This document shows positions 4,510 to 11,694 of a stretch of 21,942 nucleotides of DNA, piece by piece. Under the pieces are notes generated by a model. That model searched no databases, was not told the origin of the DNA, and saw nothing but the letters and a program-made list of their open reading frames with translations. Position numbers and translations under genes: made by a program. This DNA comes from a virus: the IMG/VR virus record IMGVR_UViG_3300013093_000312, positions 1-21,942 of that record; one strand, 5' to 3'. Positions within the stretch are counted from its first letter, which is position 1; each line of letters starts with the position of its first letter.

Positions 4510-5755
4510 ATTTCCTCAAAAGCTGCAATGCTTGTTCCAGCCTGAGTATTCTCGTTACCGAATACTGTACGGGGGTCGAGGCGGGGCAAAGTCTTGGGGA
4601 GTTGCTAGAGCTCTATTAATTAAAGGCGCTCAAAAAACGCTGAGAATATTATGCGCCCGGGAATATATGATTTCCATGAAAGACTCGGTTCATAAGCTGC
4701 TTTGCGATCAAATTTTAGCGCTTGGGCTAGACGGGTTTTATGAGATTACGCAAAATTCTATTCGTGGCAAAAACGGCACAGAATTCTCGTTTGTCGGTCT
4801 GAAGAACAATGTTGCCAATGTGAAGTCGCACGAAGGCGCTGATGTCTGCTGGGTAGAGGAAAGCCAAACGGTGAGCCGAATGAGCTGGGACGTATTAATC
4901 CCAACTATTCGAAAAGAAAAGTCTGAGATATGGATCACGTTTAACCCTGAGCTTGAGACGGACGAGACTTACGTTCGCTTTGTGTTAAATCCACCACAAA
5001 ACTCTATCGTTCAAAAGATAAACTGGTCCGATAACCCATGGTTTCCGCAGACTCTAAAAGAGGAAAAAGACCAGCTCAGGGCTAGAGACATAGAAGCCTA
5101 CAACACAGTCTGGGAAGGTTTATGCCGTAAGACCGTGGACGGTGCGATCTTCCAGAAAGAGATCAACATGGCAGACCTAGAGGAAAGGATTACTCGAGTT
5201 CCTTACGATGCTACGAAGCCCGTACACATGATATTCGACCTTGGCTGGTCCGACATGACGGCAGTCTGGTTTCTACAGTTTGTGGGTATGGAAAACAGGC
5301 TAATCCGTTACTTTGAGGTCAATCAGACCAAAATGACGGATATTCTCGCTAAATGCCAGACCTTTGGGTACGTCTTTGATACGCTTTGGCTGCCTCATGA
5401 TGCTGAGAATAAGACTCTCGCAGGGAATGGGCGCTCGATTGAGGAAATTGTGCGTAACGCAGGGTTTAAGACTCGAATCATCCCTAAAGTGCCAATCGTG
5501 GACTCCATCAACGCTGCCCGGACAATATTTTCTAATTGTTATTTTGACCGGGAAAACTGCCACCAAGGACTCCAATGTCTCAGGCACTATCGTTACGAGG
5601 TCGATCCAGACACCAAGCAATTCTCTAAAAACCCTTTGCACGATATTTGGTCGCACGGGGCTGATGCTTTCCGCTACATTGGTTTGATGATCCAAGAACC
5701 GAAAAAGATAGTGAAAAAACAAATACAGTTGCCAGTTTCTAATTGGATGGGATAG
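4487..5755 (+). CDS. terL: Terminase large subunit (packaging ATPase-nuclease), 422 aa
   Basis: The N-terminal ATPase has Walker A GGRGGAKS (29-36), Walker B ending DVCWVEE (119-125) and the coupling motif TFNP (151-154). The C-terminal RNase H-like nuclease has the metal-binding acidic residues in IFDLGWSD (D251), WLPHDAEN (D305) and HGADAFRY (D393). Length and motif order fit Terminase_3/6-type enzymes that cut concatemers and drive DNA through the portal. The start at 4487 lies inside the TerS gene, so the pair is translationally coupled. It is followed 21 bases later by the portal gene, with a GAGG site in the gap. All catalytic residues are present and I see no frameshift. Confidence 0.95.
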   Translation: MLNLAEVEFPQKLQCLFQPEYSRYRILYGGRGGAKSWGVARALLIKGAQKTLRILCAREYMISMKDSVHKLLCDQILALGLDGFYEITQNSIRGKNGTEFSFVGLKNNVANVKSHEGADVCWVEESQTVSRMSWDVLIPTIRKEKSEIWITFNPELETDETYVRFVLNPPQNSIVQKINWSDNPWFPQTLKEEKDQLRARDIEAYNTVWEGLCRKTVDGAIFQKEINMADLEERITRVPYDATKPVHMIFDLGWSDMTAVWFLQFVGMENRLIRYFEVNQTKMTDILAKCQTFGYVFDTLWLPHDAENKTLAGNGRSIEEIVRNAGFKTRIIPKVPIVDSINAARTIFSNCYFDRENCHQGLQCLRHYRYEVDPDTKQFSKNPLHDIWSHGADAFRYIGLMIQEPKKIVKKQIQLPVSNWMG

Positions 5756-5776
5756 AATCGGGCGAAGCGAGGTAAT

Positions 5777-7867
5777 ATGGCTGAAGATACTCAGAGCGCA
5801 GATTTTGACTCACGCATTGAACAGGCTAAGAAATTCTTACAGCTTGCGAACGAGGCTGACACTACAAATCGCTCTGAAGCCTTAGAAGACTTACGTTTTG
5901 GCGCAGGGGATCAATGGCCAGTCGAGATTCAGAACAGTCGTACTTTAGAAGCTCGTCCTTGTCTGACTATTAATAAGATTGACCCGTCTGTACGTCAGAT
6001 CACAAATCAAATCCGTCAGCAGCGCCCAAGAATGAAATGTCACGGGATGAACTCTCAAAGTGATAAAAAACTCGCTGAGATAATTACCGGAATATTTAGG
6101 CACATCGAAGTTCAATCAGACGCAGACCAAGCTTACGATAACGCAAATGACTTTCAAGTTCGCATGGGCTGGGGCTATTGGAGAGTTACGACAGACTATA
6201 TTTCTGACGATTCTTTCGATCAAGAAATCTTTATCAAGCAGATTACAAACCCTTTCACCGTATATTTCGATCCAAACTCTGTTATGCCTGATGGCTCAGA
6301 TGCTGAAGAATGTATGGTCACTGAGGTTATCCCGAAAGCTCAGTTTAGATCGATGTATCCCGGTGCTGATGACGGTGGAAACTTCACACTTCGGGGAACT
6401 GGGGATTCTGATGCGATGTGGGTGATGAAAGAGGACGTTCGGATTGCCGAATACTTCTACACCGTTCGCAGTCAGACAACTCTTTATTTGCTCTCAGACG
6501 GGTCTAAAGTCTTCAAAGAAGATTACGACAAAGATTCAGGTCTGACAATCATGGAAGAACGTGAGACCGTCCGCAAAGATATTCATTGGTGCAAGCTCAC
6601 CGCTATGGAAATCTTAGAAGAAGGCGTTTGGGCTGGTAAATATATCCCAATCGTTCCTGTTTACGGACAACAATTAATCGTTGACTCTAAGCGTAAGCGG
6701 TTTGGTTTGATTCGTCAGGCCAAAGACCCTCAGAGAATGTACAATTATTGGTCTACATCAATGACCGAGTCTATCGCTCTAGCTCCAAAGGCTAAGTGGT
6801 TGATTGCCGAGGGTCAAGACGAAGGACACGAGCAGGAATGGGCACAGGCCAACACAAAGGCTTTCCCTGTTTTGCGCTATAAACAAAAAGATATCGAGGG
6901 AATCCCTGCGCCAGTACCGTCTAGGATTCAGCCTGAGCCTCCTCCAGCTGGGGTGATGGGTGCGATGGGCGTTATTGACCAAGATTTAAAGTCTGTGCTT
7001 GGTGTCTTTGATCCAAATCAAGTACCGACCGGAAATATCTCAGGTAAAGCATTAAATGGTCAGCAGCAACAGATTGATCTGACAAATTATCACTATTACG
7101 ACAACTTTACCCGTTCCCTGCGCTGGACTGGAAAGATCATTCTCGATCTGATTCCGAAGGTTTACGACACGCAAAGAACTCTCAGAATTATCGGAGATGA
7201 CGGAAAGCCTGACCTAGTGACTCTAAATGAGCGCAAGATTAATGAGATGGGCGTTGAGGAAGTCTTAAACAACGTCACAGTCGGTGAATACGATGTGGTC
7301 ATGGATACAGGCCCGGGTTACAACTCTAAGCGTCAGGAAGCCGTAGACTCGATGATGACTTTACTGAGCGCAGATCCCGGACTGATGCAAACCGCTGGGG
7401 ATTTGATCTTTAGAAACATGGATTTCCCCGGTTCGGACGTTATTGCCGACAGAATGGCTGCTGCGAACCCGTTGGCTCAGGTTAACGATAAATCTGACGT
7501 ACCGCCCCAAGTTCAAATGCAATTGGCGCAGTCTCAGGCGGTTATTAAACAGCTCCAGCAACAAATCCAACAAATGCAACTTGAGCAGAAATACGGAATG
7601 TCTGTCAAGCAAATGCAAGAAACCGAAGAAACCAAGCGTGAACTCATGCGTCAGACTGCGAAAGCGCACGACATTGAGATGAGAGATTCTGAGCGTAAGT
7701 ACGTTGCAGAGCTCAATGTTCACGGAAAAGCACAAGATGCTGATTTGAAGTCTCAGACTCAGTTGGAAGTCGAGCACATTAAAGCTCAGGTGGCTTTATT
7801 GTTGGCTCAGGTGGACAAAATGAGCGAGAAGGCTTCAACGCAACAGACAATCGAGAGAGCAATTTAG
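5777..7867 (+). CDS. P22-type portal protein, 696 aa
   Basis: The N-terminal third carries portal features of the P22 family: ALEDLRFGAGDQWP (residues 35-48), RPCLTINKIDP (60-70), ITNQIRQQRPRMK and MGWGYWRV, then NPFTVYFDPNS. The length is close to P22 gp1 (725 residues). The last ~120 residues are Gln/Glu/Lys-rich with long heptad-like helices (VIKQLQQQIQQMQLEQ), matching the helical barrel that P22 portal projects into the capsid. Twelve copies would form the vertex ring through which TerL pumps DNA and to which gp4-like protein attaches. The gene sits between TerL and scaffold as expected, and two hairpins follow its stop. Confidence 0.93.
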   Translation: MAEDTQSADFDSRIEQAKKFLQLANEADTTNRSEALEDLRFGAGDQWPVEIQNSRTLEARPCLTINKIDPSVRQITNQIRQQRPRMKCHGMNSQSDKKLAEIITGIFRHIEVQSDADQAYDNANDFQVRMGWGYWRVTTDYISDDSFDQEIFIKQITNPFTVYFDPNSVMPDGSDAEECMVTEVIPKAQFRSMYPGADDGGNFTLRGTGDSDAMWVMKEDVRIAEYFYTVRSQTTLYLLSDGSKVFKEDYDKDSGLTIMEERETVRKDIHWCKLTAMEILEEGVWAGKYIPIVPVYGQQLIVDSKRKRFGLIRQAKDPQRMYNYWSTSMTESIALAPKAKWLIAEGQDEGHEQEWAQANTKAFPVLRYKQKDIEGIPAPVPSRIQPEPPPAGVMGAMGVIDQDLKSVLGVFDPNQVPTGNISGKALNGQQQQIDLTNYHYYDNFTRSLRWTGKIILDLIPKVYDTQRTLRIIGDDGKPDLVTLNERKINEMGVEEVLNNVTVGEYDVVMDTGPGYNSKRQEAVDSMMTLLSADPGLMQTAGDLIFRNMDFPGSDVIADRMAAANPLAQVNDKSDVPPQVQMQLAQSQAVIKQLQQQIQQMQLEQKYGMSVKQMQETEETKRELMRQTAKAHDIEMRDSERKYVAELNVHGKAQDADLKSQTQLEVEHIKAQVALLLAQVDKMSEKASTQQTIERAI

Positions 7868-7904
7868 GGCAAAAGCCCAAAACCTTACCCGTCAGGTAGA
7901 CGGG
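7867..7904 (+). promoter_or_regulatory. Tandem intercistronic hairpins between portal and scaffold
   Basis: GGGC-AAAA-GCCC (7867-7878) begins on the last base of the portal stop. A second hairpin, CCCGTC-AGGTA-GACGGG (7888-7904), follows ten bases later. Neither has a T tract. They lie 20 bases before the GAGG ribosome site of the scaffold gene. Plausible roles are mRNA processing or 3' protection that lets portal (12 copies) and scaffold/coat (hundreds of copies) be expressed at different levels. Confidence 0.45.
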
Positions 7905-7924
7905 GAAAATCCTTGAGGTAACTC

Positions 7925-8815
7925 ATGAGCGACAAAGAAGCAAGTAACGTAGTTACAAGCGAAAATTCAGCGGATTTCTATTCGCAAAAACTTGGTTTAA
8001 CTAATGAAACGCCTGTTGAGGCTGTGGTCGAGGAAACTCCCGCAGAGCCGACAGAAGAAGTAGTTGAGGACGAGCCTAGTGCGGAAGAAGAAGCGAAAAC
8101 GACAGGCAAGAAAAAGGGTATTGACAAGCGATTCAAAGAACTTACTTCAGAGCGTGAATTGGCCCGTCAGGAAGCTGATAGGGAGCGTCAGGCAAGGATT
8201 GAGTTAGAGAACCAGCTTAAAGAGATTCAAACTCGTACTGAGCAGTCTAAAAAGGGTGCAGAAGTCGATCCAGAGCCTCAACCCTCACAATTTGGCGATA
8301 TGGTTGAATACTATAAAGCCTTGAGTGAGTGGAATACCGACAAAGCGATGCGAGAGCGTGACCAGCGAGAATTACAGGCAAGAATGGATGCTGAGAAAGC
8401 CAGAGTTATGAGCTCTTGGAATGAAAAGCAAAACAAGTTCAAGTCTGAAAATCCTGATTACGAAGAAAAAGTTAAGCAGTTGCAGTTCCCTGCTTCGCAA
8501 GAAGTACAGGATGCAATTCTTACAAGTGATTTCGGAGCGGAAGTTTTGTATCACTTGGGCAAGAATCCTGATCTAGCAAAAAAGATCGTGGAGATGCCAC
8601 TTACTAAAGCATTGAAAGAACTCGGTAAGATTGAGGCGCAGTTTGAATCCAAGCCCGAAGAAAAGCCTGTCGTTACAAAAAGTAATGCACCGAAGCCGAT
8701 TTCTCCGCTTAAAGCGACTTCATCCGCTGCTGATACACCGATTGGATCTGATGGACAGTTTCACGGTACTTATCAACAATGGAAAGAAGCACGCAAAGCA
8801 GGAAAGATCAGATAA
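7925..8815 (+). CDS. Capsid scaffolding protein, 296 aa
   Basis: The position between portal and coat, the length (P22 gp8 has 303 residues) and the composition identify it. A disordered acidic N-terminus (about 27-58, rich in Glu) is followed by a long charged coiled coil (about 64-110, with RFKELTSERELARQEADRER). A helical middle with FPASQEVQDAIL comes next, then a Pro/Ser linker. The last residues, YQQWKEARKAGKIR, are basic, as in the P22 scaffold C-terminus, which binds coat through a basic helix-turn-helix. It directs coat assembly into procapsids and leaves before or during packaging. No protease gene is visible, so exit without cleavage, as in P22, is likely. Confidence 0.85.
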   Translation: MSDKEASNVVTSENSADFYSQKLGLTNETPVEAVVEETPAEPTEEVVEDEPSAEEEAKTTGKKKGIDKRFKELTSERELARQEADRERQARIELENQLKEIQTRTEQSKKGAEVDPEPQPSQFGDMVEYYKALSEWNTDKAMRERDQRELQARMDAEKARVMSSWNEKQNKFKSENPDYEEKVKQLQFPASQEVQDAILTSDFGAEVLYHLGKNPDLAKKIVEMPLTKALKELGKIEAQFESKPEEKPVVTKSNAPKPISPLKATSSAADTPIGSDGQFHGTYQQWKEARKAGKIR

Positions 8816-8838
8816 ATTTTTAACTTTAAGGAAATATC

Positions 8839-10086
8839 ATGTCGAATAATTTTTTGACGATATCGAAAATCACCAACGAAGCGTTGATGGTTCTAGAGAA
8901 CGAACTCACATTTACGAGCGAGGTGGATCGCAATTATGATGATCAGTTTGCGGTCATTGGTGCGAAGATAGGAAATACTGTGAACGTCCGCAGACCCGGT
9001 AGGTTCATCGGTACTACAGGCCCAGCTTTGAACGTTGAAGACTTCAACGAATCAAGTGTGCCAGTAACTCTAAGCACGCAGTTCCATGTCGACACACAAT
9101 TTACTACCCAAGACTTAGCATTAAGCCTTGATATGTTCTCTGACCGTGTGCTGAAACCCGCTGTTGCAGCAATCGCTAACAAGATTGACCGTGATGGTTT
9201 AAACATGGCTGCTCTGCAAACTGCTAACATCGTTGGCGTTGCTGGTACACCTCCAACAGGACTAATCACTTTCTTAACAGCTGGTGCTTATCTTGATTCT
9301 GAAGGCGCACCAAGAGATGGCCGTCGTTCATGTATCGTTGAGCCTTTTACAACTGCAACAATCGTTGACTCTTTGAAAGGACTTTTTGTTCCTCAAGAAG
9401 CCATCGGTGAGCAGTATCGCAAAGGCCTGATGGGCCGGGATTCCGCTGGGGTAAATTGGCGTTTGGACCAAAACGTTGTGAGCCAAACATTTGGTTCATA
9501 CTCTGGTGTAACTTTGCAAGCTAACACAACAGCTGCTGTTGGTTACTTGACAAGCGGTTGGGCACAATACTCAACGATCCAATTGAATACCGCATCTAGC
9601 ACAGCTACGCTGAACGCTGGTGACGTTATTCAGATCGCTGGTTTGTACGCAACTAACCCACAAAACCGTCAGGCTTATGGTTCAGGCAAACTCCGTAACT
9701 TTGTTGTTCAAGCTACTACTACAGTAACTACAGGCGCAACAAACATCCAAGTTTCTCCTGCAATCATCACAGGCGGTCAGTTCCAAAACACAATCGTGAT
9801 TGGTGCTACATCCACAACTGCAACAGTAACTCCTTTCAACAACACTGGTACTTTGTCTCCACAAAATATCATGATGCACAGGAACGCTTTTACCTTAGCC
9901 GTTGCGGATTTGGAGCTGCCAGAGGGAGTCCATTTTGCCGGTCGTGCAAGCGACAAAGAAATCGGTCTTTCCATGCGTGTTGTGAGGCAGTACACCATTA
10001 ACAACGATTCAATCCCGACTCGTCTAGATGTGTTGTATGGCTGGGCACCTTTGTACCCTGAACTCGCTTGCCGTATCGCAGCTTAA
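8839..10086 (+). CDS. Major capsid protein, P22 gp5 family, 415 aa
   Basis: The start MSNNFLTISKITNEALMVLE with YDDQFAVIGAKIGNTVNVRRP and LDMFSDRVLKPAVAAIANKID is characteristic of P22-type coat proteins with the HK97 fold. The length is close to P22 coat (430). The region about 240-340, with AGDVIQIAGLYATNPQNRQ and a Thr-rich beta stretch, corresponds to the inserted domain of this family. The C-terminus closes with RLDVLYGWAPLYPELACRI. A strong AAGGA ribosome site precedes the ATG. It forms the icosahedral shell around the scaffold. It is a possible client of the GroES-like protein, as P22-type coat folds with chaperonin help; that link is inference. Confidence 0.95.
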   Translation: MSNNFLTISKITNEALMVLENELTFTSEVDRNYDDQFAVIGAKIGNTVNVRRPGRFIGTTGPALNVEDFNESSVPVTLSTQFHVDTQFTTQDLALSLDMFSDRVLKPAVAAIANKIDRDGLNMAALQTANIVGVAGTPPTGLITFLTAGAYLDSEGAPRDGRRSCIVEPFTTATIVDSLKGLFVPQEAIGEQYRKGLMGRDSAGVNWRLDQNVVSQTFGSYSGVTLQANTTAAVGYLTSGWAQYSTIQLNTASSTATLNAGDVIQIAGLYATNPQNRQAYGSGKLRNFVVQATTTVTTGATNIQVSPAIITGGQFQNTIVIGATSTTATVTPFNNTGTLSPQNIMMHRNAFTLAVADLELPEGVHFAGRASDKEIGLSMRVVRQYTINNDSIPTRLDVLYGWAPLYPELACRIAA

Positions 10087-10106
10087 TCATTTAAAGGAAA
10101 CAAAAA

Positions 10107-10553
10107 ATGAGTAATCCCGGACCAGCAACCACAGTATCGGCACACCCAAGTAACGTCACCACAAATCAAGCTCTCCGCTTGATCGCTGTGGCTAAAGGCG
10201 TAAACTTAAATGCCGTTGCTTTCACTCCTGTGCAAGTTAACAACTCCACAGCTTATTTACCTAAAGAATTGATTGTTACCAACGTGAATAACGCTGGTTC
10301 AGTTGTATCTCTGTCTACAACGACAGCTTTAGGTATCACAACCACAAACGCTGGATCACCATCTAGCTTGTTTGGTGCGTTGTCAACTGCTCAAATCGCA
10401 GCTTTGTCAACATCAACTTTAGGCACAGCTTACTTGGACTCTAGTTCAACAAGCCTGTCTTTAGCTAACCAAACTTTGTACGTTGACGTAACAGTCGCTT
10501 CTGGCGCTACTGGAACTGGTGACGTATACGTTTATGGCTACGATTTCAGCTAA
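10107..10553 (+). CDS. Probable head decoration or minor virion protein, 148 aa
   Basis: The gene lies 20 bases after the coat gene with an AAAGGA site. The protein is rich in Thr, Ser, Ala and Val with alternating beta-strand patterns (for example ELIVTNVNNAGSVVSLSTT), has no Cys and no signal peptide, and ends in the strand GDVYVYGYDFS. Such small beta proteins directly after the coat gene are usually capsid decoration or stabilising proteins. The intrinsic terminator right after it suggests it is the last member of a highly expressed coat transcript. Family is not recognised, so the role is from position and composition. Confidence 0.6.
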   Translation: MSNPGPATTVSAHPSNVTTNQALRLIAVAKGVNLNAVAFTPVQVNNSTAYLPKELIVTNVNNAGSVVSLSTTTALGITTTNAGSPSSLFGALSTAQIAALSTSTLGTAYLDSSSTSLSLANQTLYVDVTVASGATGTGDVYVYGYDFS

Positions 10554-10571
10554 TCGCAGTTAAAACCGGGG

Positions 10572-10600
10572 AAAGTCACCTCCAAAAGGGGTGGCTTTTT
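10572..10600 (+). terminator. Rho-independent terminator
   Basis: AAAGTCACCTCC (10572-10583) pairs with GGGGTGGCTTT (10588-10598) around an AAAA loop. The stem is about eleven base pairs with two G-T wobbles, and T runs follow at 10596-10600 and 10604-10608. It lies 19 bases after the stop of the 148-aa gene and divides the packaging/coat block from the fibre block. This is the strongest terminator in the window. Confidence 0.88.
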
Positions 10601-10613
10601 CTGTTTTTATCGC

Positions 10614-10619
10614 TACAAT
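10614..10619 (+). promoter_or_regulatory. Possible -10 element after the terminator
   Basis: TACAAT matches five of six bases of the -10 consensus and sits between the terminator and the AAGGA site of the gene at 10638, where a promoter would be needed. No acceptable -35 is present 16-18 bases upstream, because that space is the terminator stem. It may need a phage or alternative factor, or be chance. Confidence 0.25.
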
Positions 10620-10637
10620 TAATTCAAAGGAAACATC

Positions 10638-10976
10638 ATGCCCTCTACCACAATCGCTCGTGGCAATGCTCACGAAACCTTTTACATTGCGCCCAGCATC
10701 ACTCCCGCTGCGCTAACAACATCAGCAACTCAGTCTTTACAAACATTTGCAATTTCTGGTTTGCAGACAACTGACATCGTTTCTTTACAACAATACCAAG
10801 GAAATCAAACTTCCAACGTAATCGTAAGTAACGTAGATGTTGCAACTGCCAATGTTTTAACAGTTCAGTTCCAGAACACTTCAGGCGCTGCTACTGCTAT
10901 CACTCCGGCTGCTGGTGTTTATCAGTTCCAAGTGGTACGCATTGAAGGCGCTCCACAGTCTACGAACGCAGCATAA
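10638..10976 (+). CDS. Small beta-rich structural protein, 112 aa
   Basis: An AAGGA site lies upstream of the ATG. The sequence alternates Thr/Ser-rich loops with strands (LQTFAISGLQTTDIVSLQQY; ANVLTVQFQNTSG), typical of compact beta-sandwich phage proteins, and has no Cys, signal peptide or membrane segment. The C-terminus, FQVVRIEGAPQST, is a final strand plus flexible tail. It starts the transcript after the terminator and its stop shares a base with the next start (TAATG at 10974-10978). It is probably a minor head or fibre-base protein. I do not recognise a family. Confidence 0.6.
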   Translation: MPSTTIARGNAHETFYIAPSITPAALTTSATQSLQTFAISGLQTTDIVSLQQYQGNQTSNVIVSNVDVATANVLTVQFQNTSGAATAITPAAGVYQFQVVRIEGAPQSTNAA

Positions 10977-11338
10977 TGGCTAATACAAGCGTCTTTAGGC
11001 CAGTTGGCCCGTCCTACGCTATATCGGTGTCTACAACCGCATCAAGCGCTTTGACCGTGACCCCAACGGGTAACGATCAGATCAACTTTTGTGGTTTTTT
11101 GAACACTTCGACAAATCCTGTGGCTATTACGATTTCCGAAGCTAACGCTTTGAATTCCGTAACCCCAGCAACTCCAGTTATGCCTGTTTCGGGTACGCCC
11201 CAACAAGTCGTAATGCTTGGAGTTTCCATGTCTAGTCCTATGGTTATTGCCGTACCCCCCAACGGGTTTGCGGTAAGCGCTATTTGTGGGGCTAACACAG
11301 CGACTGTTTATGTAACTCCTATGGCAGATCAATCATGA
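10976..11338 (+). CDS. Small beta-rich structural protein, 120 aa
   Basis: The start is coupled to the preceding stop by a single shared base. Residues rich in Thr, Ser, Val and Pro alternate through the whole length (SALTVTPTGNDQINFCGF; QQVVMLGVSMSSPMVIAV), giving a predicted all-beta fold. Two Cys (39 and 104) are present, unusual among its neighbours. No export signal is seen. It lies in a run of four short genes between coat and fibre, so a virion role such as decoration or fibre attachment is likely, but this is inferred from context. Its stop overlaps the next ATG (ATGA). Confidence 0.6.
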   Translation: MANTSVFRPVGPSYAISVSTTASSALTVTPTGNDQINFCGFLNTSTNPVAITISEANALNSVTPATPVMPVSGTPQQVVMLGVSMSSPMVIAVPPNGFAVSAICGANTATVYVTPMADQS

Positions 11339-11694
11339 CCAACCAAGTTGCATATACAAGCACTCCCAACACGACTCCTGTTAACACTTTCGCTGCTCAA
11401 CCAATTATTGCTAGTGGATTCGGTACTGCACCCAAAATCGTGGGCGCAACACCAAACGCTTTTGCAATAACTATTGGAAGCGGTGGAGCTAATAACGGAG
11501 TCTTGACATTACCACCAGCACCAAATGGATGGATTGCTTTTGCTAATGATTTAAATACCTCAACCGGTGTTTATATTCTGCAAACAGCATCTTCAACAAC
11601 ATCTATTACTGTTACAAGTTACTCAAATACAAGCGGTTCAGCTTCCCCAATGACAGCTGGAGACGTAGTATTGTTTAACTGTATTCCCTACTAA
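11335..11694 (+). CDS. Small beta-rich structural protein sharing its N-terminus with the fibre, 119 aa
   Basis: The protein opens MTNQVAYTSTPNTTPV and is then Gly/Thr/Ser-rich with predicted beta strands (NGVLTLPPAPNGWIAFANDL; TTSITVTSYSNTSG). The first sixteen residues match the next gene product (MTNQTAKTVTTNIVPV) at about nine positions, suggesting a shared docking peptide or an old duplication. It is coupled to both neighbours by overlaps of four bases and one base. A virion role close to the fibre base is the best guess; no named family is recognised. Confidence 0.62.
   Translation: MTNQVAYTSTPNTTPVNTFAAQPIIASGFGTAPKIVGATPNAFAITIGSGGANNGVLTLPPAPNGWIAFANDLNTSTGVYILQTASSTTSITVTSYSNTSGSASPMTAGDVVLFNCIPY

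Noticed and set aside
5300-5722. 140-codon antisense frame inside terL
   Set aside because: It is opposite the conserved nuclease domain of terL and has no ribosome site or recognisable features.
7361-7777. 138-codon antisense frame inside the portal gene
   Set aside because: Its Leu-rich sequence mirrors the Gln/Lys-rich coiled coil on the coding strand; it is a complement artefact.
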